A stretch of DNA of 64,000 nt, from assembly GCF_012489685.1 (NCBI RefSeq), contig NC_080043.1, positions 38,021,127 to 38,085,126 on the forward strand, written 5' to 3'. Under the pieces are notes generated by a model. The model had not been told where the DNA came from, ran no database searches, and saw only the letters and a program-made list of their open reading frames with translations. Each line of letters opens with the position of its first letter. Positions within the stretch are counted from its first letter, which is position 1. The stretch comes from Lotus japonicus. Its lineage: Eukaryota; Streptophyta; Magnoliopsida; Fabales; Fabaceae. Made by a program: the position numbers and the translations under genes. Positions 45,091 to 54,275 of the stretch are shown in pieces.

Positions 45091-46860
45091 TATTTACTGG
45101 GGGCGACATTGACAAAGTCATATCTGCAGAGCTTCCTGAGGTATCAAGCTCACATTAATGTGGAGTGTTGTAACAAATCCAATGCTAGCTATAAAATATT
45201 TGTTCAAATAGATCAACAAAGGCGCAGACCGAGCAATGCTTGAAATTTTAAATAAGGACAACGATGTCCAAGCGAAAGCGCCAGTGAACGAGGTAAAGCA
45301 ATATTATGATTGTCGTTATCTTTCTCCGTGTGAGGCATCTTGGATAACATTTGACTTTACCACTCACAAACGATGGCCTTCGGTGAAAAAATAAATTTTC
45401 ATCTTCCAAATGAATATTTAGTATACCATAATGATGATGAAGACGTTGGAGATGTTCTTGAAAAGAGTGGTGAAAAATCCATATTTTTTATGGCTTGGTA
45501 TGCAGTTAATGAGAAATATCGGGACGGGCGAAATCTAACATATGCTTAATTTCCCAGTAAAATTTTTTATCTTAAAAAAGATAGAATCTGGAAACCAAGA
45601 AAGAGATGTTTTAAGATTGGCAGACTACAGTATATCCCTCTAGGCATCGAGGAGTTATATTACATGAGAATCCTACTAACTATGCAAAAGGGTTGTACAT
45701 CATATAGAAGTATCAGAACAGTGAAGGGAATAACATATGATACTTTTAAAGAAGCACGCGATCAAATATGGGTTGCTAACAGATGATAAAAGAATATATA
45801 GATGCATTTAAAGAAGTCTTTGATTTAGCTTCCAAAGAACAAATGCGGGAACTCTTTGTAAGAATGTTAATGATGAATTCAATCTCAAAACCTAATGATG
45901 TTTGGGACGCATGCTGACTTCTCTTATAAAAAGGAATACACCATATATAGAAAAACATTTCATAATCTAGGTATGTAGGTTGTCAAGTTATATTATTAAG
46001 ATTTGAAATGTTGCTATAATAATATAATTATTGCTTGGATATAATTTAAATGAAATTCAAAAGTTTAGAAAATCACGTTGCTCGTGATAATTATGCAAAG
46101 TGCGTGAACAACATTAGTTATATTCGATACAGTAAAGAACCATCAGTTAATCTTCCTTCTCAACTGCAGAACTACGAATCGCAGATGTTGATTTCAAGAT
46201 CCGCAATTCTTTCAAGATAAAGCAATATTCCCTACACTGGAGGCTGTTGAAACTTGAAATGATAAACACTTACATACTTGGCATGATAGTTGTATCAGAA
46301 CATGAATATTTGAGCTTCGACTCTACCTTGGGGTGTGATGAGGATTCCGAAATCCGAGGTGAGTGGTTTACCACAAAAAATTTGAACGACACTAAAAGCT
46401 CAAGTATACCAAACCACAAACTATTTTTGAAAGTTGGTACTCCAATCATGCTTTTAAGAAATATAGACCAAGCAACATGTTTATGCAATGGAACCAGGTT
46501 AATTGTGGATGAACTTGGTGAACATGTTATTGGTGCAACAGTTATCACGGGAGTAAATGCTAATGACAAAGTGCATATTTCAAGAATGAATTTGGTTTCT
46601 TCTGATTCCAAATTTCCAATTAATTTCAAAAGAAGATAGTTTCCAATTGCAGTATGTTTTGCGATGACCATAAACAAAAGTCAAGGACAAACACTATCTT
46701 AGGTTGGGCTCTTCCTTCTGAGGCTACCTTCACTCATGGTCAGTTATATGTAAATCCCTCTAGAGTACGCTCAAGAAAGGGTCTTAAACTTTGTATTAAG
46801 GATGAGTCAGCAAACAATATACCAGTACTGTAAATGTAGTGTTTAAGGAAGTTTTTGGAA
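45091..46860 (+). pseudogene. Helitron replication helicase, decayed
   Basis: Fragments in shifting frames match plant Helitron helicases: DIDKVISAELPE, QYYDCRYLSPCEASWITFDF, INFHLPNEYLVYHNDDED, FKIGRLQYIPLGIEELYYMR then ILLTMQKGCTSYRSIRTVKG. The PIF1-like C-terminal half lies at 46247-46700 (LKVGTPIMLLRNIDQA, CNGTRLIVDELG, FAMTINKSQGQTLS). The Rep/HUH motif and Walker A region are not recognisable. Stops and frameshifts throughout show it is non-functional. Confidence 0.85.
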
Positions 46861-47018
46861 ATGTTTGATGTATACAACGCAATTTAATTTATTTATTTCA
46901 TTTTTCTCTTCATATATTATTATACGGTTGATTTATGCACGATTGACTTATTTATAATTTAAAAATTACATATATATAAAAAATAATTTTTCTATTAAAA
47001 ATTTTCAACATAAAATTT

Positions 47019-47031
47019 CGTGCAGCGCACG
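47019..47031 (+). other. Helitron 3' subterminal hairpin
   Basis: CGTGC-AGC-GCACG, ten bases before the CTAG terminus: the termination signal for rolling-circle transposition in this superfamily. Confidence 0.85.
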
Positions 47032-47045
47032 GGTTATCACACTAG

Positions 47046-47506
47046 TTTTTAAAAAGGGCCACGCAACATGCCCTTCGTCTCATTTACCCATTAAACAAAT
47101 AGAAAATGAGGAAATGAAGAAAAGATATGAGATGAGTGTGACAAATGTTGATTTTTGAAATTGGCTTTATCAAATGACACGCCGAAAAATCTTGTTTGAT
47201 CTTGGGTGAGGTGTTCATGCATGCGATAGTTCCAGCTAGGGAATTATTGCTACTTAAGTTGCCCACCTGACACACCTCACTTTATTGAAATCTTTTTGGA
47301 TGCACTTACACTTGTGAAGACGAGTGATTTTGAACTTAAGTTTTTGAAAATTTCGAAATTGGTCTCTAGTTTTGTTTAGTTACTAATGTGATTCATAATT
47401 GAAAAATTAGAGTGTTATAGAATGGGGTCTAACTTTTTCTGATGAGGGACGGAAATAAAATTTGTATAAAGACTAGTATATCATTCACTATAAATATAAA
47501 TAAATA
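47046..47506. other. Intergenic, no gene seen
   Basis: Moderately AT-rich sequence without convincing ORFs or recognisable repeats. Confidence 0.5.
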
Positions 47507-47566
47507 TAGACAATGGAGTATAGCTCCTATAACATTTAATTAGAGTTTACCTATATGTCACCTAAC

Positions 47567-48245
47567 TAGGAGTGGAAATGGGCTGGGCTGGGTTAGGCTT
47601 TGCGAGGCCTGGCCTACATTCGCAACTTGTGGCCCAGGCCTTGGCATGTGGCCTTTTATAAGCCAAATTTTAAGGCTCGGTCTAGCCTTCTAGGAGGCCA
47701 GGCTTGGCCTACGAGCTTGTTCGAGAGCCTACTTACCTAAAAATAACATCTTAAAGATGCTAATAGATCTTGAGACTAATAGGTCGCGACGTAATAGGTT
47801 AGCGGTATAAGCCTTCACAATTATCATTGAATTCTTATTTTAAATATTGGAGAATCCAGTTAAAACCTCATCCTCAACAATACTAAAAGGATTTCTTCTT
47901 AGGAGAGAACGTTTTTAATTTAGGTTTTCATTAGTATTTCTTCCCTTTTATTTTTTTTTTGTATTTTTTTTTGTAATTTTTAGACATGATATTAAATTTA
48001 TTAATATTTTTTTGTTACAATTAAATTTATTAATATAATATATTTATTAAATTATAAAAAATAATTAGGTAAATAGGCAAGCATAATAGGCTTTTTTGTA
48101 AGCCTAGACCTAGCCTTTTTAACTAATTAAGCTTTTTAAAAAGCTTAAGTCTGACATTTTTAGCAAATAAGCCTTGCATAGGCCCGACCTTTGGTAGGCT
48201 AGACCGTAGGCCCTTGACGAGCCGTCTGACTTATTTCCACCTCTA
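47567..48245. mobile_element. Non-autonomous hAT element (679 bp)
   Basis: Ends TAGGAGTGGAAATGGG and, inverted, TAGAGGTGGAAATAAG form an imperfect terminal inverted repeat. A perfect 8 bp TSD CACCTAAC is present (47559-47566, 48246-48253). The GC-rich outer parts (GGGCTGGGCTGGG, GGCCTGG) and AT-rich centre are typical of plant hAT MITEs. No transposase. Confidence 0.92.
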
Positions 48246-48417
48246 CACCTAACTCAAGCATTAAGTCACATGCATTAAATGTATTAAATGACAAGAATTA
48301 AATGCATTAAATGCAATAGACGTGTCTATGACACCATCGTAGTGGTATTCTATTTCAAGAGCTTGAAATATTTATTACATCAAGATCAAGTTACACATAT
48401 ATGTTAACTGAATAATT

Positions 48418-48469
48418 AATTATGACATGATATATATATATATATATATAGTTATATCATGTCATAATT
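48418..48469. repeat. Perfect palindrome around an (AT)n tract
   Basis: Arms AATTATGACATGATAT and its exact inverse (48454-48469) flank a TA repeat. It could form a long hairpin or cruciform. Confidence 0.9.
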
Positions 48470-48937
48470 CTTTTTTTAAAACTACATGTCTTAATATTTA
48501 TCAGAGAATATAGATATAGACTACGGAGTATAGCTCATATAACATTTAATTCGAGTTTACCTACATATCACCTAACTCAAATATTAAGTTACATGCATAT
48601 GTATTAAATGACGTGAATTAAATGCAATAAATGCGATGGATGTATCTATGATGCAATTGTAATTTTATTCTATTTCAAGAGGTTTAAGTTTTTATATATT
48701 GAGTTTTTTTTTTTTTGAAAAGGAGTTAGATTTCACATGAAACTGTGATTTTACCAACAAATTATATATTTCACACATTAAAAGTGAAGAAGGAAATAAT
48801 ATAAGGATAACACGAATATGTTTATGAGTAACATTAAAATCAATTCCCTAAATATTTCCATACAATTCATTCATTAATTACCACTCAATTTCAAGATTTT
48901 GTTCAACCATAGCAATTTTTAGCGTTCTCACTCTGCC

Positions 48938-48945
48938 TATAAATA
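48938..48945 (+). promoter_or_regulatory. TATA box of the small secreted-peptide gene
   Basis: TATAAATA in CTGCCTATAAATAGGGAG, 78 bp before the ATG at 49016. This gives room for a leader of about 45 bases. It is a strong match for a plant core promoter. Confidence 0.65.
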
Positions 48946-49015
48946 GGGAGTGAGAAGGAGTGGTGTTGCCATTGTAAGTCAAGCTATAGATTTTCTTTGA
49001 AAGTCAAGCTAAGTT

Positions 49016-49267
49016 ATGATAATGAAAGTTTCATTGAAAATGATGTTGAAGTTGGTGGTGTTGCTTGTTGCCATTGCAAGTGCTGAGATGAGAAACATAG
49101 AGGAGACTGAAAGCGTACACAACAACACAGAAAATGCTGCACAAGGCGTGGTTGGAAGTACTGCACAGGGGATTATGGCAAGGGTTCCGTTTACGGATCT
49201 AAAATTTGCCATCCCCTTGCCCCCATATTGCTGCCCAAAGAGGCACTTCATATGTTGCCCCCATTGA
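49016..49267 (+). CDS. Small secreted peptide precursor with Cys-rich C terminus (83 aa)
   Basis: ATG at 49016 (a second ATG two codons later is also possible). The N terminus MKVSLKMMLKLVVLLVAIAS is a good signal peptide with likely cleavage after SAE or ASA. The mature part is acidic then neutral (EETESVHNNTENAAQG). It ends PLPPYCCPKRHFICCPH with two Cys pairs, suggesting disulfide bonding or metal binding outside the cell. A TATA box upstream and AATAAG 3' signals near 49323 support a real single-exon gene. It does not have the spacing of NCR or defensin peptides. I do not recognise the family. Confidence 0.55.
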   Translation: MIMKVSLKMMLKLVVLLVAIASAEMRNIEETESVHNNTENAAQGVVGSTAQGIMARVPFTDLKFAIPLPPYCCPKRHFICCPH

Positions 49268-49840
49268 ATATTGTTAAATTACAATGAATGAATGTAGAAT
49301 TCCTTATATATAGTACTCCATGAATAAGAAGCCTTTTTCGGAGTTAGATAAGTTTATATGATTCCTTTTAATCATTTATGCCAAATTTTATTTATTAATT
49401 TCTTTGCACTGGCATTGCTTCTTCTCATCACAAACCCCTGGTATAGCAGATGCTTAATTTTTTCTCAACAAATTGAACCTCAATCCAATGCTTGTCGCCA
49501 AGGTGCGTGTGATGTCTTGGATTGGTGCTTTGGCCCCATGATCTTCAAGATCTCCATGACCCAATTTCGCATTTGCACCCTTATTCCAAGTGTAAACTTC
49601 GAACAATAACTAAGGCAAAAAACAGAGGACAAAATCTCCGAAATCAGTGAGGGGGTAGTTGTGGTGGGGGAGGTGGGTGGAAAGGGAGGTGAAGGGACGG
49701 TCGGTGGTGGGGAAGGGGGTGGTTTTGGGGGAGAGGGAGAGAGGGTGGTGGTGGTGGGTTACAGAGATGGGGAGAAGGGAACAAATTATCTCCTAACCCT
49801 TATCACTTGAGCTAACATTCGGAGACATGATTCACCAAAC
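49268..49840. other. Downstream region with weak ORF and G-rich stretch
   Basis: A 83-codon ORF at 49358-49609 (signal-like hydrophobic start; CRQGACDVLDWC) is possible but unsupported by a promoter. It may be a second small Cys peptide or chance. 49648-49782 is strongly G-rich (GGTGGTGGTGGTGGG), able to form G-quadruplex structures. Confidence 0.3.
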
Positions 49841-49975
49841 CATTTTTTATAGGCAAATGTTAGTTGTTAGAAGTGTTAGTAAATTAATCCCTCATCCGGG
49901 TTCGAACCCGGGACCATTCACTCTTTACCTCACGCAACCCTTATGTCTCTAGCTCTTACCACTTGAGCTATCTTC
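49790..49975 (-). mobile_element. tRNA-derived SINE, partly duplicated
   Basis: The minus strand has A box TAGCTCAAGTGGTAAGAGC (49952-49970) and B box GGGTTCGAACCC (49908-49919) at tRNA-like spacing. A second A-box-like TTAGCTCAAGTGATAAGG lies at about 49800-49818. Both A boxes are preceded by GGTTxGGTGAATCA, so the unit is tandemly repeated. Confidence 0.7.
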
Positions 49976-50356
49976 CGGGAACTGATTCACCCAACCATAC
50001 TCATTCATCCAACCATGATTCACCCTAATTTCAAAAAATAAATAAACCATGATTCACCCTTTCAATTCAATGTATATGTAGAAGTTTTACATTGAAATCA
50101 AAAAAATTATAGGCTTAAATGTGTCTCAGGTCCCTCTATTTTAGGCCTCCTTTGGTTTAGGCCCGCCATAAGTTTGTTTTTTGTTGGAAAACACCCTTAA
50201 CTGAAAATTAATAGTTGCTTTTAGTCCCTACTGTCAAAATTCATTAAAAAAAATATGATTCAGCAGACGGAAGCTGATGTGGACATTTGCCACCTCATCA
50301 GGTGGGCCACAAGGTACTGACGTGGAAATTAGAGAAATTTGAAAATGTGAAAATAT

Positions 50357-51626
50357 CATGGTTGTAAAAACCAGACCAGACCGGCCGGTTCAACCGGTTA
50401 GACCGGGAACTGGACCCCTTGCCGGTCCAAAGCACCCACAGAACCGCCTATGTTGAAAACCGTTGGTGAACCGTCCAAACCGGCGTTGAACCGTTCGAAC
50501 CGGTAAAAACCGGCCGGTTGGCGGTTTTTGCCGGTTTTTTGTTTTTTTGTTTTTTTTTCCGTTTTTGGCATAATGGGCTCGGCCCATGCCCAATATTTGG
50601 ATTCAAAAAAAAAAGGAAACCAGAAGGTTTTGAAAGTAAATAAAAAAAAAAAGAAAAAGAAAATAGAAACGTTTCCACCTCTGTGCTTCATGCTCAAAAT
50701 CATCAACCCTAGTCACCCATCTCCGCCCACCGCCGTGCACCTCTCGCCGCCGTGCTCCGCCTTCTGCCGCCACTGCTGTTCCTGGTGAGTATCCACTCAT
50801 ATCCATTCTAAATTGAAAGAAACGGTGGTGATGGTGATGAATGAACATGATCAAAATTCATCATATCATAAAGCCTCTTCTCTCTTTTCTTTTCTTTACT
50901 CTTCAATTTATGAGGAGTGGGGCTATCTTTTTCACCGTACCTCTTTAATTGCCCACTAGCTTAGTCTTGCATCATGAGCCCCTGGTATGAAGTTGCAGAG
51001 ACAAGTACAAAGGGAAAGCAAATTAGAAAAGTCGTTTCCTGTGCAAGGGTGTAACTGGTTGGTGGGTTCTTATAAAAGAAGATGCGTGTGTTGTTGGTGT
51101 TTGAGAATCAGTTTGTGTTGGTTTTTTGAGAATCAGTGGTTTTTTACTTTTAATAAAACCAAAACCACACAGAAGCAAAGGATGGCAGTTTTTTTTTTTT
51201 GACGTTAAATAAGGACTTCATTCAATTGGAAAAGAAAGGAGGGGAAACCAAGCAATCATCTTACAGAATTTTACTACCGTGTATGATGATTGTTTTTTTT
51301 TTTTTGATAGATGATTGCTAATGTTGTTTGTTTGTGTTGTTGTGAGTGGAAATTTTGGATAATAGATATTGTTAATGTTATGTATTGTTACTTTTAAACC
51401 TACTATTTTGGTGTGTACTAATTTTAATTTTGACAAGTAATTTTCATTTGAAATATGAAGTTGTGGATATTTTTTTTATTCAACATTACCTTATATATTA
51501 TCTATTTATTTAAAAATAATATTTTTTAATTTATAACGGCAAAACCGGTTGGACCACGGTTGAACCAGTGAATCTTGAACCGGTACCCTCACCGGTTTCA
51601 TCACCGGTCCGATTCTGATAACCTTG
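50357..51626. mobile_element. hAT-type element nested in the MULE (1270 bp)
   Basis: Ends CATGGTTGTAAAAACCAGAC and, inverted, CAAGGTTATCAGAATCGGAC with subterminal CCGGTT-rich repeats on both sides (50380-50560, 51540-51610). Perfect 8 bp TSD GAAAATAT (50349-50356, 51627-51634). No transposase seen; the interior includes a short GT-AG-like segment of unknown origin. Confidence 0.9.
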
Positions 51627-52299
51627 GAAAATATGCTCTCAAGTGGGATTGAAGTCCAGACCTTTAGGTTAAAGGACACTAAATATACGACTAAGCCAAA
51701 TGAACTTTAATTATTTTGTCCACGATAACTTATCTAATGAGGTTTTTCTTTCTTCCTTCCCCATACTTCACGTGTTCTTCATCATCACTCAAACATCCAG
51801 ACATTTCTAGCATCTTCAATGTCCAATTCCAGAAGAAAAAAAAATTTCCAGAAATTCTTCAAATTCAATTATTTTTTTCCGAATCATCCAACCTTATAGA
51901 GAAATCATTCAAACTCAACCACAAACCCAAAGATAAGAATAGATCTGGAAAAATAAATCTAACAGTTCAAACACGCTTCTTCAACAAGCACCACCACCTG
52001 AGCATTCTCGGCCACCGTCGACTTTTTCTCCTCGGCGGCTTCTCTTCCGCGGGCTTCTTCTCTCCCGTGGGTGCCATTACGAATTGGGATTGGAAGAAAT
52101 TTAGGGTTTCAAATTGGAATTGAAATCCTAAATTGGAAAACAAAATTGGGGTTTGGTTGCTTGAAGGGTTCACTTTTTCTTGTTCTTATTGCAGGTTTAG
52201 GTATAACAAGAAGGGTGTTGCATTTCAGGGTTTGTTACTGGTTTGGAAATTTGGAAGAACATGTGGAAGAACATAAAAGGTTTATAAATTTAATGCAGC

Positions 52300-52362
52300 T
52301 CATTGGTAAAGATAGCATATATTTTGTGTGAGGTCCCGGGTTCGAATGAGCATGGGACATTA
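52300..52362 (+). mobile_element. SINE-like tRNA-derived segment inside the MULE
   Basis: An A-box-like GCAGCTCATTGGTAAAGAT and B-box GGTCCCGGGTTCGAATGAG lie at tRNA-like spacing. It may be a SINE or the remnant of a tRNA-related promoter. Confidence 0.5.
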
Positions 52363-52593
52363 TTTTGGATTTTTAACATTATGCTTACGTGGCAAGACTG
52401 ATGACATGGTTTGATGACTTGACTTGCCACGTCATCCTTCGTTAGAAGACTAACTTTTTTGTAACGGCAGAGACCTAAATCACCCAATTATTTTGCTTTT
52501 GAGGGTGTATTTCAAAGAAATTTTTTTGTAAGGGCTTTAACCAAAGTACCTCTATTTTAGACGAACAACAAACATATTTAAGCCAAAATTATA

Positions 52594-53859
52594 CGACATA
52601 ATGCAAATTGTTACATTCATTTGTTATTTAAATTAGATATAATTGTATTTTAATATGCTGGAAAATAAGGCAATTTCTCAAGTATCCTTTCAAATTAGAA
52701 GGGTTTATATCTTTTGCTTTGATTTATTATGATATTATTTGCCATAATTTTTTAAATTCGGAACTTGGTCCTTAATTGTCAAAATAATGAACTTCAGAGT
52801 ACTGAATCCTTTCATTTTCGAGCGTACTTTAGCAATGCTCAGAAAATAATTTGGTTGTCGATGTAAAAAAGGTTTACAATGACAGTATATCTACTGTTAT
52901 CTCTTTTTTATATCATAAATAAAGTAAAATAAAAATCACAAAAAAGAGAAATATCAACAAAAATATGATTGGTATTGTTATATTCTCACAACTGACAGCC
53001 ATACAACTAATTTATTCGAGACTTTGAGATTACATTAAGTGAGTTGATCTCTCCAAACAAAGTTCTCACCATACATACCACCAAGAGATCAAACCCTCAG
53101 AAAAAATTAAGATTAAATATTTTTATAAAACTTTTTACACTTTCATTACATATAATTAAATTTGTATTATATTATAGGTACTAGTTTGGCGTGACAATGT
53201 CATGATTAAAGTGGTAATTCCACTTTTCATGTAAGCATTAACTGACGTATGGTTTTTTTTTAAGTATCTGGCATATAGCTGAATGTTCGATTTGTGTCAC
53301 AATATGGGTCATTTCATTTTATTAATCATATATCCAACGGTTTGGAAAAACCTTTCTTATATTGTAGTCCACCATGAACCACTAAAGACTATGGTGGACG
53401 GGGCCAGGCTAAACTTTGCCAAAAAAATGGGGGAAGATTTGTTCGAGGGGCTATAGGGCTTTGATGGGAAAGAATGTAGGAGTTAAGAAAAGGAAATGAA
53501 GGTGGGAGGAACGAGGCGACAGGTAGCTGCCACCATGGTCACATGGTGGTGGCTCCGTCGTGGTGTTGTGAAAGGGCTCTGCAATGAAGGTGAAGGAGGA
53601 AGACAAATAGTGAGGAGGTTAATTTTTTTTAATTGGAGGGTTTTTCCTCAAGATGATTTGAGCCATTCAAAAAATTTATTCATGTATCCTATGATTAGAA
53701 AAGTTTTTATACGTTGTGGTGCACCCACAGACCACTAAAGACCATAGTGAACTAGGACTATGCTAGACTTTACCTCATTTTATGTATAGTATGATAGTAT
53801 AAAATTGAGGGAAAATGTAAAGTGGTAGAGGAGGGTTGGTGCGCATCTTTCTTGTTTAA
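52594..53859. repeat. Intergenic region with a diverged direct repeat
   Basis: No gene. About 53355-53425 and 53705-53775 share CCACTAAAGAC(T/C)AT(G)GTG followed by CTA(A)ACTTT(G/A)CC, suggesting an old duplicated repeat. The rest is AT-rich. Confidence 0.5.
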
Positions 53860-54250
53860 GGCTCGTTTGATGGTCAGGATAGGATAAGAGCATGATAGGA
53901 TAAATGATTGGATAAGGACATGATATGATAAAAGCAGGATAGACTCTTATCCTATCATGCGTTTGAGGTGGACAAGATATTGATAGGATATGATAAAAAC
54001 AATGAAAAATGCATCGAATTTTCCTTTGAAATAAAAAATTCATAATATTCATAAACTGATATCCTATCATGTCAGGATAATTTCTATCCTAAATCCCCCC
54101 TCATGATAACATTTACACATGATAGACAGGATAGGGTAAGGGACATGATATTGTTATCCTATACTGCTGACGCAACAAACAACACATTACAGCATGATAG
54201 GATTATTGTTATCATATCTTGTCTGCTTATCCTGTCCACCAAACTGCTCC
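53860..54250. mobile_element. PIF/Harbinger (Tourist-like) MITE, 391 bp
   Basis: Inverted ends GGCTCGTTTGATGG and GGAGCAGTTTGGTGG are flanked by TAA and TTA. The interior is full of inverted GATAGGATAAG/CTTATCCTATC words, giving strong self-complementarity. The family is assigned by ends and flanks, with some mutation of the target triplet. Confidence 0.7.
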
Positions 54251-54275
54251 TTAGTGTAATATTTTTTCTAAATTA

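Larger units (their letters stand above)
42782..47045 (+). mobile_element. Helitron (4264 bp) with recognisable termini
   Basis: The 5' end is TCTTAATAATATATAAAGTT after an A. The 3' end has a GC hairpin CGTGCAGCGCACG (47019-47031) and terminates TTATCACACTAG|T. The insertion sits between A42781 and T47046, as expected for Helitrons (no TSD). A decayed helicase lies inside. About 2.3 kb between the 5' end and the helicase (42800-45090) holds no recognised gene; short ORFs there are not convincing. Confidence 0.85.
47507..48690. repeat. Two diverged direct copies of a roughly 200 bp segment
   Basis: Copy 1 is 47507-47566 plus 48246-48390 (split by a hAT insertion). Copy 2 is about 48508-48690. 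Both read GGAGTATAGCTC..TATAACATTTAAT, CACCTAACTCAA and ATTAAATGCAATA..GCGATGGATG/AGACGTGTCTATGA. Between the copies is an AT palindrome. Confidence 0.8.
50112..52584. mobile_element. Mutator-like non-autonomous element (2473 bp)
   Basis: Terminal inverted repeats start GGCTTAAATGTGTCTCAGG and, at the right end inverted, GGCTTAAATATGTTTGTTG; both continue into CCTCTATTTTAG-type sequence and TTTGGTT. A perfect 9 bp TSD AAAATTATA lies at 50103-50111 and 52585-52593, diagnostic of MULEs. No transposase. The interior holds a hAT element, SINE-like pieces and unassigned sequence (51640-52280) that could be captured genomic DNA. Confidence 0.92.

Noticed and set aside
49358..49609. Second Cys-containing small peptide gene
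   Set aside because: An ATG and hydrophobic start are present, but there is no TATA box or other support; kept only as a note.
50398..50706. Minus-strand ORFs in the CCGGTT-rich region
   Set aside because: They fall in the subterminal repeats of the nested hAT element and lack coding features.
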